Shown here in pieces: positions 38,741-50,496 of a stretch of 64,000 nucleotides of DNA. The notes beneath the pieces were generated by a model that worked only from the letters and a program-made list of their open reading frames with translations, did not search any database and was not told where the DNA came from. The position numbers and the translations under genes were made by a program. Numbering within the stretch: the first letter of the stretch is position 1; the number at the start of each line of letters is the position of its first letter. The stretch comes from Azadirachta indica. Its lineage: Eukaryota; Streptophyta; Magnoliopsida; Sapindales; Meliaceae. The stretch is from NCBI GenBank assembly GCA_022749755.1, contig CM040440.1, positions 8,109,269-8,173,268 on the forward strand, given 5' to 3'.

Positions 38741-40585
38741 ATATAAAATATATTGGACTCCAAGTAATAAATTGGTATGGAATTTTTATTTAAACATTCT
38801 CAATAAAATCTAAAAATGTTAACAAATATAATACGGTATAAGAATACAATAAAATTTTCTGAAGAACAGGAAAGAAGATCAACTACCTTGGAGCACACTC
38901 GTAGCAGGCAATAAATTGGTAGTTCAGTGCATCATAACTCTCAAACATAGGTTACTCCTTGAATAACTTATGAAATATTATCTTCATTCTTTTCTTTATG
39001 ATAGTTTTCAATAGCAAATATGCCCATAACCATAAATTCACCGATGCAATTAATTAATATGCGTGTAGTTAACACTAGAATTTTTGTATTGGACTTTAAT
39101 TAGGTCCCGACCTCAGAATATTAATAAAGATTTGTACTTAATTATCGTGTGTTTATAAGCTGTGATTAATCATTTAAATTTCAATTATTATAACAAATTC
39201 ATGAACTGACTTCCGTATATCTTATTATCCTCAATTTTTTTTCTCAAGAATTTTCAAAATATTTTATGAAATACTGATATGAGCATCATTTAAGAGTATT
39301 GCTTGCATCTAATTGTTTAGAATACATAGTCAATTAGAAGATAAAAAGATTTTTATCACCTAAACCACCTAATCAACCTAATTACAGAGTTAGGAATACA
39401 TAACAGTACCAGAGCTCCAATCCTTCTCCAAAGGAGTTCAAAGACTTCACTGCTCCGAGAGTTGCTGTCGGCGTGCAGAACTCTGGTGCTGCTGCGTCAA
39501 GACTTCAAGCTTAGTGATGGGTTCTTCTGCGTCTTGGCTGGTGGTGGTTGTCCTACTCTCGTTCAATTGACATACATTAGATTCTGAAAAGGCAAGTTTC
39601 ACAAATAAGGTTATTCTGTTTTGCATGCTGCAGGATGCCCGCAGTTGCAATTTGGAAAACGTGTTCGATTATATTTCATTACGTAGTATTTCTATACTGT
39701 TAGAAATTATTTAATAAACATTTGCTGCAACAATGACGTTGAAATGTTAATAAACATTTATGGAGCATGACATCACAAGAAGAAAAAGAAAAAATATATA
39801 TGAAACGTCAGACATCCACATAAGGTATTCCTGCTTTCGATGCTGCAGGATGACAGTGGTTCCAAAAATAATAGTGTGTTTGGAAAATGTGTCCTTACAA
39901 GGGGTGATTATTTTTTGTTTTGTAGTATTTCTCTACTCTTAGAAATTATTAACAAAAATTTGCTGCAACAATGATGTTGAAATTTATGTTTTTCTAGTAA
40001 TTAATAATTTAAAGTTTCATAAGTTATAGTTGTGATTGAAATTTTACGTTTTCTTTTTTTAATGTGATTATTGTGGTTAGATATAATATAATTTTTTTAA
40101 TTTTAATAATTGCAGTAGCTAAATTGCAGCGAATGAGGATCTTTCGGTAATCTAGCAAAAAGAAATGGTTAATAGCAATCAAATGCATGTGTTAATTAAC
40201 AACAGGGGGTAATTGTTAAATAAATGAAACATTTTAGTTAAGTATTGTTTTGCCAAAGCTCAGGGAAGTAACCGAAAATGACCGAGATAGTGAGACAGAG
40301 AAACAAACGAGCAGCTTTTTTAATGTTCAGACTCTATTAAATACCTCTGCAGTACACTTTCCCGCTTTACCATTATAATTTATGTTTTTGCATCAACAAT
40401 TTGCTGAAACGAAGGCAAAAAATGAAATGTCAGCTTCCATAAATCTCAATCAGAACCTATTAAAAGCGTGTTTGAGAAACCAATGCTAATTAATTAACAT
40501 AGACAGAATGCCAAGCCAAACGTATTTTTCTAGATTTATAAATAAATATTTGACAATCCATTTTCTAGTAACCATTTTCTAAATT
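38741..40585. other. AT-rich stretch with an imperfect direct repeat
   Basis: 39623-39750 and 39838-39990 share CATGCTGCAGGATG-type starts, GTAGTATTTCT, TAGAAATTATT and TTTGCTGCAACAATGA blocks. A minus-strand 67-codon frame at 39447-39650 is Gln/Ser-rich and overlaps this repeat; I do not consider it a gene. Nothing else was recognised. Confidence 0.5.
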
Positions 40586-40830
40586 TGTCTGAGTACCCGA
40601 CCATAAACATGCCCGACCATCAGAAAGACTAAATGGCACATGCCTGGATGAGATAGCCGGATCAGCTCGGATACAAAACATCGCCCGCTCTGGCGTGGCG
40701 TGCAACGAAAATTTAGGCCACGCATTTGTACCGCGACTCAAAGTCAACCATGCAACCGTCGCGGGAAAGAGAACGCGCAAGGAGATCAAGAAAATAACGA
40801 TCTAAGGTGTCGCACCAGGTCAGAATTCTT
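40586..40830 (+). repeat. Degraded LTR-like block, left end
   Basis: It starts TGTCTGAGTACCCGACCATA and matches 46793-46995 and, less completely, 44390-44885. It is shortened: the TATA region and the CTGACTT block seen in the right block are missing. The same short flank (TTTCTAGTAACCATTTTC) lies before this block and before the one at 46793, so those two are duplicates of one insertion. Confidence 0.6.
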
Positions 40831-41104
40831 GTGTGCGTCGCTGTTAAGAATTTCATACCTAAGAAAATTTTCACACTTACAAATTTTTGCGCCCGGAAAG
40901 ATGCCTATAAGGAATTCTGTTGGAAGATCTCATACACTATCTAACTGATTACAAGAAGTTGATCATTCATGCTCAAATAGAAGAGAATTTAAATACAGAG
41001 ACCAGCCTAGAAAAGAGATGATACATTCCTCATTACAGACAAATAATTGCACCACATAAATTTTATAAGTTCAAAAATATAAGTTCTTGCTATAAAATTA
41101 ATTA

Positions 41105-43471
41105 TCATTTATTGCGGGAGATGACGGTCCCAAAAGTAGGCTGGCCAGCAGCTTCAGCACCTAAGGGATTCTGAGCAACCTCGGACATAGGAAGACCAGG
41201 AAGCTGCTGGTCGGTGTTTGCTGCAGTTGTTCTCCGACCAAAAGCCTCAGTGATTTCTTCCGCAGCGGCCTCCGTTTCGGGAGACCCAGCCTCTGGAGAT
41301 ACAACCTCAGGCGGATCGCGAGCCAGAGCATCATAAATATATGAGATGTTATAACTTGGATCGGTGAAGTGGATGATTTTGTAGACAGTGTCCACGCCTT
41401 CATCGACCCCATCATCCTTGGCCTTCTGAAGGCGATCGTCCACCGTGGCCAACTCACTCTCCAGCTCAGCCTTGCAAGCCATCAGCTCTGAACTTTTAGA
41501 CTCGAGGTGGTAACGCTCCAAATCCCATTTCTTCCTTTCTCCGGATAGCTGGGCTTCAGAGTGCTCCCATTTCTTCTCAACTGCCTTGGCTCTTTTCAGC
41601 AGCACTACATTTTCTGCCTTGAGCTTGGAGATCGTCTCCCGAGCCAAGGCGACAGCGGAAGAATTCCCTTTTGCATTTTGCTTGTGAAGGGACAGATTAT
41701 GAGCGAGCTGCCAAAAGGGAAAATTGGTTCAGCAACAAAGAGCTCTGAAAATAAAAAGAGAGAGGGAGAATGAATATTTACCAGACAAGCCAACTGATGG
41801 GGGAGGTCTAACGCTTCCTCCGTTGGCTTATTTTTAATGCCTTCGTGGATCTCAGGCGTGATGAATGTCCCGAGGTAGCTCATAGTCGGGGTTAAATGAG
41901 CATAATACCCTCGCTTATTCTGGGGCAGGTCCTCGGGAAACAGCTCGATGGCCCCCTTTAAAGCGCTCTTGTCCGAGCCAGAGATCCGGCGCTTTCGCCG
42001 CTTCAAGGGCTGTGAGTCACTCGATTCCCCCTCCATTTCGATCCAATCTGCTGGCCGCTTTGGGGGAACTTCAAGCCCTTTCTCTGGGACAGCCGCCAAG
42101 CTCTTCCCCTTATCCTTCGAGCCACAATTGACAGGGGCCTTCTTGATCTGATCGGGTGGAAGACTCTTGGAAGACTGACCGGGGCCCGAGCCCATTTTCA
42201 ACTTGCCTTGTTTTGATTTCTCAAGTAACACTCGAAGGTTGCTTGAGGAGCCTTTTCCCGCAGCAGACCCTCTCGCCAGTTGTTTCGAAGCCATCGTTTC
42301 TGCACAAAGGAAAAATGAAATGGTTCGGAAGTCGATAGGCGCGAAATCAAGTTCGGGTTCGAGTACTCACTTTTTCCGGTTTTCCCTTCTCTTTTAGCAG
42401 CGAGAAGTTCTTCCCGAGTTGAAGCAGACGCAACCAAGCCTGAGCCCACCAAGTAATCAGAGGAGAGAACATTCCGCCGATCACCAGCAGCAGCTCTGCC
42501 CGCAAAAATTCTTTCTAAGGCAGCATCGGCAAGCGAAGTAGCCTTTCTCCACAAATCAACTGGAAAAGAGACAAATCAATGGTGAGATCAGAGAAAATAC
42601 AATCGGGAAATTGAAGTTCGAATGGAAAGAAAACAACAAAACAAAAACCAAAGTATAGATCGAGATTACCTTCACTTTTAAAAGTGGTGGGCACATGGCC
42701 ACCCGTTCCCACACGTTCTAAAGACTGACCCCAATTTCCCCCCACGAAAAACCATTTGTGTTTCCAGTCCTTATTGCAGGTTGGGGAGCCAGTAACTATT
42801 TTGGTTGTCTGAGGCCGAGACTGAAGATAATAGAACCCGGGGTCATTTTTGGGGTTCTTCTTCAGCATATAAGTATACCTAATTTCTTCAATGCTGGGTG
42901 GGGGATTTCCCGCGATAGCCCAGATCACATAAAGCCCAGTTATTACCAGCCAGCCACTTAGGTTTAATTGGTATGGAGGAATGTCGAAGAAGTAAAAAAG
43001 GCGGGCGAAGTATTCCTGAATAGGCAACCTAAGCCCGAAGTGGAAAAGCTCTTCATGAAGGGCTATCTCCCCCTCCTTGGGTTCACTCGGGAATTCATCC
43101 ACTTCGGGCAACCTGAGATATATGTCATCAGGAATCTGGTACATTTTCCTATAAGCATTGAGGTCGGCCCGAGTTACAGACGAAACAAACCAGTCCGCCG
43201 CATACGGTCTAAATTGCCTAACGGGGTCAGGGGTGTTTTCGACATCTTCGGTTTCAGTTGCTTCAGAATCAGCACTGAGGATATCATCCTCGAAGCCCGC
43301 ATTGCCATCCCCTACGATAGATGAAGACTCCCCATGTGCGTCAACGTTCCCAGGCCCTACTATGTGACCTGACACGGCCTCATCCCCAACAGAAGAGGCT
43401 AATCTACCTAAAGTATCAGCTAAGTCTGGGAGAACATTCCGATCTCCAGTTCTGCTTCCTTGAGGATCCAT
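41105..43471 (-). CDS. Transposase_28-type retroelement protein, intact 4-exon gene, about 703 aa
   Basis: Exons on the minus strand are 43471-42670, 42559-42371, 42299-41782 and 41707-41105. All junctions are GT-AG and the frame is continuous (802+189+518+603 nt, stop included). Exon 1 (267 aa) starts MDPQGSRTGDRN, with an acidic N-terminus, then the conserved block LFHFGLRLPIQEYF, PYQLNLSGW, GLYVIWAIAG and KWFFVGGNWG. This is the 'putative gypsy type transposon' domain. Exon 2 is helical (LADAALERIF). Exon 3 is Lys/Ser-rich with a likely nuclear signal LKRRKRR. Exon 4 is a long coiled coil (about 60-110 of its 200 residues) and ends TFGTVISRNK. Its biochemical role is not known. It lies antisense between two LTR-like blocks; four broken relatives are in this window. 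The GC content is clearly higher than in flanking DNA. Confidence 0.85.
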
Positions 43472-44374
43472 GCTCCCTGCACATGAGAAGAGCTATCAGA
43501 GATAACAATAGTCTCTTAATGCCTAGCCTCGGATGATGAAGAGATGTTAATGTGGTCCATCGAACCTAAAGTCATGCAAGTCGCCCAAGTTACTAAAGGG
43601 AAAGCCTAAAATTCCAGATCGAGATCAATTCAGGTCGGGTGAAAGCAAGTCAGAATTCTAGCTGACTATGTCCTGCATTCACAGATGCGTTCTACGCCCT
43701 AGCATATAAATTAAATTTCGAAAACACCCTCAAAACAAAACAACCATACATGCTTCACAAAATAATCACACACTATCTCACGTAGAACAAAACCCAGAAA
43801 AACAGACAAACACAGTCGAACAACCCAGCAAATGGAAATGAGTAAGCAAGAAAAGGGGAGGAAAAGCTTACCGACGGAAAGGAGTTTCTGGCGAAAGGAG
43901 GAGTTCAAGCGAGACCGAAGGAAACTTAGAAGGCAAGGAGCACCTTATACGCAGCAATGGAGTCGTCTTCGAGAGAGAAGACAGCCGAAATATTAAGAAA
44001 TGAAAGGAAAGTCCAACATTTATCCGGAGGCTGATTAATCGGAGCCGTCCAAAATAAGGGCCCAGATGATCCGTGTCAGAGGCTTTAATTGCAGGGCAAC
44101 TGCCTGCGAGGCAACAGTAAGGGTAGCCCAATGGGACAGAGCCAGGTGGCCCAATCCTAGAATAACTAAAAGGGGGCCATGGAAGGAGTTAACCGCCGAA
44201 CGTTTCTCGAGGAAACGCGTCTCCTAAAAGGCTGTGCAACAGTTCAACCACCGAATGTGAAGCGACAAATTCACGCTCGGGACAAAAGAGAGACAATCCT
44301 ATGCTCGGATAAAAACTAATGAAACAGTAGCAAAACAAGCTTTAACTGGAGACTCCGAGCCTGATGTTCGGATT
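43472..44374 (-). promoter_or_regulatory. Leader/promoter region of the antisense ORF
   Basis: This has no long open frame of its own. It is conserved as the leader of copy 2 at 27865-28630. The leader contains pyrimidine-rich stretches near 43870-44000 and a possible non-coding first exon with a donor. TGCAGGACATAGTC at about 43680 (minus) may be the acceptor of a leader intron. No sharp TATA box can be assigned. Confidence 0.4.
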
Positions 44375-44885
44375 TGATAATATGCCAGACCGTCTGATGG
44401 CATGTGGTCGGGTTCGATAATTCCTGAGACGAAATGGCACATACGAGACCGAGCAATATCCAAGTTCTTCGCCCACGATGAGAATAACCGAATCAGTTCG
44501 GGTATAAAATATCATGCCTCTGGCGTGACTTGGGCAACGAAAATTTAGGCCACTCATTCCACCCACTTACCATTCGGCTTCCCCGCTTCCAATCCTGGAG
44601 GAACGTGAGACGTGGCCGGAAAAATAGCCGGAGACAGTTATTCCTCGTATCTATAAAATCCCTGCGTCGAGAAGGGAAGGTACGTACACTGAATCCCAGA
44701 AAAAACGCTGCTAAAATTTTTCCTTCTCCTCTTAAGCAAATTGTCTGACTTAAGCATCGGAGTGCATAGGCCGGGTAAGCCGGCTGTCTCTCTGACTGTG
44801 ATTTGTTTTGCAGGCAAGTGTCGCACCCAGTTCTGAAGACAAGAATTCTGTTGTTTGAAGTCGAAATAGTCGAATTTTCGGCATC
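44375..44885 (+). repeat. LTR-like block, right end, with promoter features
   Basis: It contains TATAAAAT at 44652, and the TTGTCTGACTTAAGCATCGG block at 44740-44759 that is characteristic of LTRs of many plant gypsy elements (usual form TGACTTGAGCGTCGGAGTG). A TTTTGCAG-like segment precedes GTGTCGCACC. The G/C content is higher than in neighbours. Limits are estimated from similarity to 40586 and 46793. Confidence 0.6.
44652..44659 (+). promoter_or_regulatory. TATA box of the gypsy-like LTR
   Basis: TATAAAAT follows CCTCGTATC and precedes CCCTGCGTCG; the CTGACTT block lies about 85 bp downstream, the usual order in such LTRs. Confidence 0.5.
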
Positions 44886-45339
44886 AACATGAACAAAAAA
44901 ATTTCTTGACCCCTGAGAGAGGATAATCATAAAAGAAAATTATTAGTTAAGTGACCTTAGTCAGGCTAAGGACATTCATAAATCCATCCGAGGCCAGAGT
45001 AACGAACACAATGTAGCCGTAACCCTTCTTCATGTTCTTCATATCTGCAGTTTACAAAAGCCATGGTCAAGAGGAGGCTCAAAATACGTGTACCAGGTCA
45101 AGCATTAACTATATAACACATTAATTAAAGAAATCATATCATATTCACATGGCCCAATTGATAGTCAATAAAGATAGCTCTAGAGAAAGCTTGCCGTGTC
45201 ACTTCTGAAAATATGATCAAACTGATAATCAATTTGCAAGTGGTAGACAATATTTGGTTAGATTTGGATATATATTATCAATAAGTAAAATAGATTGAAT
45301 TGTCAGACTTCATTGTTGACCCCAATAAAACCATCACAG
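44886..45339. other. Spacer with weak exon-like scraps (minus strand)
   Basis: On the minus strand 45042-44956 reads MKNMKKGYGYIVFVTLASDG, which vaguely resembles the RNP1 part of an RNA-recognition motif, and an upstream piece near 45210-45160 reads EVTRQAFSRAIF. The match is too short to claim. From 45290 to 45339 the sequence is the complement of 27862-27815. Confidence 0.3.
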
Positions 45340-46088
45340 TGTCACGTGCCGCCGATTCGGAAGTGGAACCGCCGAAAGCGCAAGAGCACGAGAGCGCGCT
45401 CATTGCAGAATAAGCGGCCCAAGTTGCGGAATCGCCTACCCTCTTGACGGAGAGCCCACACTCGCGGATGAACAGTATGCTGATGAACAATAGCCCGCGA
45501 GCAGACATGAAATTTCGAGAGTCGATCAGGGGTGAGCGGAGCAGGTTGGGAGCGTGCCCGACTTCCTACCACGGCAACGGAGGCCAAGCAAGTCAGCGGG
45601 CCTTAGAAGCAACCACCTCAAGCATTATTGAAGCAATATTTGGGCTGGGCAGCATATAGCATGGTTTAGTAGCTAGGCTTGGTTTCCTTAGAAGTGTGAT
45701 CCAATAGGCCCAATGTACAGGGAGTGGTGGTACGTAGAATATTTTCTTATTTTTATGTAAATTATGTAAATGTGAATAATCTTAGCCATTGAAAGTGCTT
45801 GAGTCAATTGAATCATGGCCATCCATTTGTACATATATATTGTAGAGTGAAGTGTAATGAAAAGGGACCCATTCTCTCTTCCAAAAATTGCTTCTCACGT
45901 TGGTTCTTCTTCTTCTCCATTTTGCTCCCAAATTTGAGCATCAAATTAACATTGCTCACTGTCATTTCTTGCAACACACATACACAAATTGATCTTGGGG
46001 TAAATTAAGGCTTACCTGGGTAGTGTAAATCAGCTTGTTCAAGTGCCGCACGTAGCCGGAATTCCGCTTCAATTTCCAACACGTGACA
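45340..46088 (+). mobile_element. 749-bp LTR-like insertion with 4-bp target duplication
   Basis: Ends are TGTCACGTG and CACGTGACA. ACAG stands on both sides (45336-45339 and 46089-46092). The inverted counterpart at about 27790-27805 shows the uninterrupted site with one ACAG (as CTGT). It matches 30869-31649 in the opposite orientation, with scattered substitutions and a net 32-bp length difference. It holds no protein gene; the ORF-like frames at 45278-45587 are shared GC-rich LTR sequence. It is most simply a solo LTR. Confidence 0.85.
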
Positions 46089-46399
46089 ACAGGCACTAGG
46101 TTACTGTATTAAAACAGTGGAGATGCTTAACAACGTACGTTCAACGGGTAAAACTGAACATTTGCTCTGTGTCTAGCTCACATTGGTTTAGGTTTCTTGT
46201 AACTTTGACAAATTTCCAGAAACTGGACATAGATTCATATGCATTTCAAAGACCTTAGATATTGTTATTATCCAAGATGAACAAATTCTTTCATTTTGTG
46301 GAAGATCAAAACAGGAAAAAATGAAAGCACACTACTACTCAGTAACAAACTATTTCATCTGGGGGGATGGCGTGAAGACAATGCGTTTATTGTTCTTAA
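46089..46399 (-). repeat. Inverted duplicate of 27520-27790
   Basis: This is the complement of the block described at 27520-27862, continuing from the target site of the 749-bp insertion. The match ends near 46375. Confidence 0.85.
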
Positions 46400-46792
46400 C
46401 CTTTGGTTATGCGTTTATTTTGCCTACCCTTATACTAAATTAAATTTTTAAAAGAGAAAAGAGACACAAACCAAGATAGGAACATCTTTTTTGTTTTTAT
46501 TTTTTAATTTTTTTATAAGGTTTTGCTTTTTAGCTTATTGTCCTTTGGTTGTTAGATTTAATGCTTCTCAATTATTTTGTGATGTGTCATAAGATTCAAA
46601 TATACTTTAAGGCAATAACAAAAATATCCCCTAATTTTATTTCTGTTTTTGCTTTATTGGATTAGCTGGGGGTGATAAATCAGAATGAGTATATGATAAA
46701 TGATAAAAGAATATACGAAAATGTATTATGCTTCTCTTTCTCTTCCCACATAAATGATTTTCTTTCTAGTAACCATTTTCTAAATTTATAAA
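46400..46792 (+). repeat. HSP60-like intron 6 fragment
   Basis: It matches about 55915-56345 of copy D (intron 6): AGAGACAAACCAAGATAGGAACATC, TTAATTTTTTTATAAGGTT and ATAAATCA...CATTTTCTCTTCCCA-type blocks. No exon is included. Confidence 0.75.
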
Positions 46793-46995
46793 TGTCTGGG
46801 GAAGTACCGACCATAAACATGGCAGACCATCAGAAGGAGTGTGGTCGGCTTCGATAATTTTCCGAGACTAAATGGCACATGTAGGACCGATCTGAATCCC
46901 CGGTGTTTGCCTCGATGAGATAACCGATCAGGTCGGTACAAAACATACCCGATCTTACGTGACGTGGCAACAAAAATTTAGGCCATGCATTTGTA
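46793..46995 (+). repeat. LTR-like fragment of the gypsy-like family
   Basis: It starts TGTCTGGGGAAGTACCGACC and ends near CCATGCATTTGTACCGTGAA, matching 40586-40790. It is cut off downstream. Confidence 0.65.
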
Positions 46996-47224
46996 CCGTG
47001 AACTTATTTTATTTTTTAGAATTATTGATTGCGAGAAATGTATCTCACAGTAAACTTATTCTAAATGACAATTGTTAAATCAATATCTTCTTACTCTAAT
47101 ATCCTTTCAATAAGTGCTAACCCATTAAATTCGGCCGTGGAAGCAATCGAGTACACAGACATCTAAAAATACATACGAGCTCCAATTGTTGGTAAACTCT
47201 GTCTCCAATTGAGTACACAAGCAT
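46996..47224. other. Short AT-rich spacer
   Basis: 47150-47240 contains two copies of GAGTACACAxxCATCTAAAAATA. The GTTGGTAAACTCTGTCTCCAATT block is the complement of the exon 15 downstream intron in copy D (about 58630-58660). Otherwise nothing was recognised. Confidence 0.5.
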
Positions 47225-47637
47225 CTAAAAATAATAGTGGAGTTAGATTTTCAATCACATGTGAATTTTTGAGCGAAGCCAAACAAGATCTAATCAAAAT
47301 TCTTGATGTTTGGTAGATTTTTAATATCTGTATATTATATATGCAATGTGCAATATTAAAAAAATTATGTAGAATAAGTTTACTGTCAGATACACGACAA
47401 AAATTAACGGATAATAAAAAAATTTTTATAAGTCTTTTTTATAAAACTTATATTTAAATAAAAATTTATAATTATTTACATAAATTCACATAAAATAAAA
47501 AAAAATAATTATAATTTTTAAAATTTTTTATACCTTTTATATTGTTTATAGATTTATATGAAAACATGTCTTAAATTAGAATTAAAATGACCACAGTGAA
47601 ACTAAACCGAATTAAAAAATTGAACCAAACCTGATTT
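47225..47637 (+). repeat. AT-rich segment directly duplicated at 53560-53965
   Basis: The blocks GATTTTCAATxxxATGTGAATTTTTG, CGACAAAAATTAACGGATAAT and AAACTxAACCGAATTAAAAAATTGAACC occur in the same order in both. A shortened copy lies at 37345-37540. In all three places it borders HSP60 or retroelement fragments. Confidence 0.85.
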
Positions 47638-47839
47638 GTTTATAGATTTACGCTATGTGAAGGAAGCGAGCAAGGAGGGAGAGAAGAAACACTTAGATAT
47701 AGGTGCAGCTATAGACATAATGGAAACGTTTTTGGAAATTGTGAATGAAACTTCTCTCCTTGGTGCACATGATGTACGGGAAAATTTTGGTAACAGTTAT
47801 GAGAAGGCACTGCTTGGTGAGGATGACGAGGAATATTAG
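47636..47839 (+). pseudogene. Unidentified gene fragment, related to 32946-33450
   Basis: A 67-codon frame ends in TAG at 47837-47839. Its second half reads NETSLLGAHDVRENFGNSY and ends LLGEDDEEY; the inverted relative at 32946-33450 reads NQASLLDEYNAWENFGNSF. The start codon lies inside duplicated non-coding DNA, so the true upstream exon is missing. The acidic C-terminal end may be the true end of the parent protein. Confidence 0.5.
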
Positions 47840-48180
47840 CAAAGATAGTAATGGTAAGAACTTTTATTTTCTATAGTAATATTTTTATGATTTTATAAAT
47901 AATTGGTAATATGTCGTATTTCTTTGATTTTTCAGATTTTATGGTCTTTGTTTTTTTCATGTGACTTTTCCGTGCTTTTTATTTGTTAAGTATCTTATAA
48001 TTATTGTTTATATTTTTCATTGATTAATTATTGTATTTTATGTGGCTGTGATTTTGAGTAAAGAAATCTTATTGAATAAGTATTTAAAATAATTAACATT
48101 AATTTTTTTAATTTATTTTTGGGCATTTTTGGTGTACACAGGAAGTTAGTGGGTAAGTATATTGTAACTATCATATATAT

Positions 48181-48215
<35 letters not shown>
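47840..48215. other. AT-rich spacer ending in a (TA)n run
   Basis: No gene was found. A (TA)n microsatellite at about 48180-48214 immediately adjoins the cut end of ORF copy 3, suggesting that the TA run marks a recombination or insertion point. Confidence 0.5.
48180..48214. repeat. (TA)n microsatellite
   Basis: About 30 bp of alternating T and A with one interruption near its start. Confidence 0.9.
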
Positions 48216-48217
<2 letters not shown>

Positions 48218-50496
48218 GGGAAAAGTGAGTACTTTACACCCCGACCTTGATTTCATGCCTATCGACTTCGGAATCATTTAACTTTTCCTATGTGCAAAAT
48301 CGATGGCTTTGAAACAATCAGGGAGAGGGTCTACTGGGGGAAAAGGCGCCTCAAGCAACCTTCAAGCGTTGCTTGAGAAATCGGAAAAGAGAAGGGGAAA
48401 ATGGGCTCGGGCCCTTGAGGCTTCCAAGAATCTCCCGTCCGAGCAGATCAAGAAGGCCTCTGCCAAGGCTGCTTCGAAGGACGAGGGGAAGAGCTTGGCG
48501 GCGGCCCCAGGAAGGGCTCCAAATGCCCCCGAAGCGGGCAGCAGATTGGATGGAAAAGGAGGGTGAGTCCATTGATTCACAGCCCTTGAAGCGGCGAAAC
48601 CGCACAGTCGCATGCTCGGACAAGACTTGAAGTGGGGCGATCGAGCTGTTTCCCGAGACCTGCCCGAGAGTAAGCGAGGGGATTCTGCCCATTTAACCTC
48701 GACCATGAGCAACCTCAGGGAATTCATCTCCCATGAGATCGACGAAGCCATAAAAAATAAGCTAATGCATAAGCGCTAGACCTCATCCATAAGTGGTCTT
48801 GTCAGGTTTAGTTCTCATTCTTCTTCTCGCTTTTCAAATTTCTGAGCTCTCCGTCGCTGAAGCAATTGGCCTTTTTGGCAGCTCGTTCATGGCCTGTCCC
48901 TTCACAAGGAAACGGCCAAAGGGAATTCTTCAGCAGTTGCCTCGACTCAGAAGACGATATCCAAGCTTAAAGCAGAAATGGAAGAGCTGCTGAATAGAGC
49001 CAAGGAAGTTGAGAAGAAGCGGGAGCACTCTGAAGCCCAGCCATCCGAAGAGAGGAAGAAATAGAGCTTAGAGCCCTCCCAGCTTGAGTCTTCAATTTCT
49101 GAGTTGGCGGCTCGTAAAGCTGAGCTGGAGAGCGAGTTGGCCACTGAATGAGCGCATTCAGAAGGCCAAGGACGATGGGGTCGATGAAGGTGTGGACACT
49201 GTCTAGAAGATCATCCACTTCACGACCCTAGCTATATGTCACGGCACAAGAAATCACATGTTGGCTGGGTGTGCTGGGGTGTGACAACTCAAGCACATTG
49301 ATGTTTCATGGTGCAAAGTCGGCTTCAGTCTCAAGGGCTATCATGTAGAGGGGACTTAGACCACCCCTGCCCGAACTGGTCGGGGACTGAAGCCGTCCTC
49401 CTGATGAGGCCAAGGTAGGCCGAAACCAGTTAAATATGCGACGGGATAACAAGGCTTACCCTCGACATGGGGGTCTACGAGGGTGCCGCACGTTCCTTTC
49501 CGCTGGGCGCGTGACAGATGGTATCAGAGCAGGAACGAGAATTTCCGCAAAATCTCGCTACGTTCCTGACTCCTGTGGGAATCCACCGAGTCGGCCGAGG
49601 ATATTAGCCCGTAAGATTGGGCGAGGGAAAACGAGGTGTCTATTGTGTGACCCTTCGCCACGCAGCCCCGAATGTGGGCGTGCTCGCACAATGTTGTGTC
49701 CTGCGGTATGGGGATCTTCCTGAGGGGGAAGATGAGCATTGTGGTTTGAAAGGCAACCGCATAGCGCCTCATCTACGCCAAGCACTGCTACCACCGTACG
49801 TCGAGGATGGCGTGCCCGCACGACGTGGTGTTATCGTGTTCTCTTTATGGGAGTCTCCTTAGCCCGGAGGAGATGGGCGTTATGGAGTGGAGCGGCATGC
49901 AGGGTAGGACCTCGATGGTCTACCAATTGAGCTGGCGAAAAATTTGAAGATGGCCGCGTGCACGTGGACGTGCACGATTTTCGGTGGTGGAGAATGTCAC
50001 GGCACAAGAAATCGCATGTTGGCTGGGTGTGCTGGGGTGTGACAACTTAAGCACATTGATGTTTCATGGTGCAAAGTCGGCTTCAGTCTCAAGGGCTATC
50101 ATGTAGAGGGGACTTAGACCACCCCTGCCCGAACTGGTCGGGGACTGAAGCCGTCCTCCTGATGAGGCCAAGGTAGGCCGAAACCAGTTAAATATGCGAC
50201 GGGATAACAAGGCTTACCCTCGACATGGGGGTCTACGAGGGTGCCGCACGTGCCTTTCCGCTGGGCGCGTGACATATAGCATCTCTTCTATTGACGATGC
50301 TCTGGATCGCCAATCTACCGAGGTTGACACTTTCGAGGCAGGTCTCCTGAGGCAGACCACTGCGGAAGAGTTCCTGAGACTGGTGAGAGGACCATTTGAC
50401 CCGCAGCCTCATGGTCTACTGTGTCCGAGGCGGCTCAGAATCTCAGGTGTTGAAGCTGCTGGCCAGCCTACTTTTGGAACCGTTGTCTGCCAATAA
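48216..50496 (+). pseudogene. Transposase_28-type ORF, copy 3, split by a TRIM-like element
   Basis: The copy begins at the end of exon 2 (ACCGGGAAAAGTGAGTAC, donor retained). Exon 3 starts at 48303 (MALKQSGRGSTGGKG), with frameshifts near 48395 and 48560. Exon 4 covers about 48880-49236, with a stop at about 49062, and continues after the inserted element at 50279 to the stop at 50496 (end TFGTVVCQ). The join is exact: removing the element and one TATA restores the order of the homologous exon. Exons 1 and 2 are missing, so the conserved Transposase_28 domain is absent. Confidence 0.85.
49237..50274 (+). mobile_element. Complete TRIM-like LTR retrotransposon, 1038 bp
   Basis: Two 280-bp LTRs (49237-49516 and 49995-50274) differ at three positions by eye. 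The primer binding site TGGTATCAGAGC lies 2 bp after the first LTR (49519-49530), complementary to initiator tRNA-Met as in many plant LTR elements. The purine tract GGTGGTGGAGAA adjoins the second LTR. The target duplication TATA flanks both ends (49233-49236, 50275-50278). The 478-bp inside holds no recognisable gag or pol; its frames are short. It therefore must move with proteins supplied by another element. The near identity of the LTRs marks it as the youngest insertion in the window. Confidence 0.95.

Larger units (their letters stand above)
40586..44885 (+). mobile_element. Non-autonomous gypsy-like element keeping only an antisense ORF
   Basis: An LTR-like block at 40586-40830 and a fuller one at about 44375-44885 point in the + direction and share CCGACCAT..., AAATGGCACAT, AACGAAAATTTAGGCCAC and a GTGTCGCACC-AG end. 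Between them lies one intact gene on the minus strand (41105-43471) with its leader and 3' region. No gag, protease, reverse transcriptase or integrase is seen. In Tat-lineage Ty3-gypsy elements an extra antisense ORF is known between pol and the 3' LTR. The arrangement fits that, with the pol part deleted. Exact LTR ends and target duplication are not resolved. Confidence 0.6.
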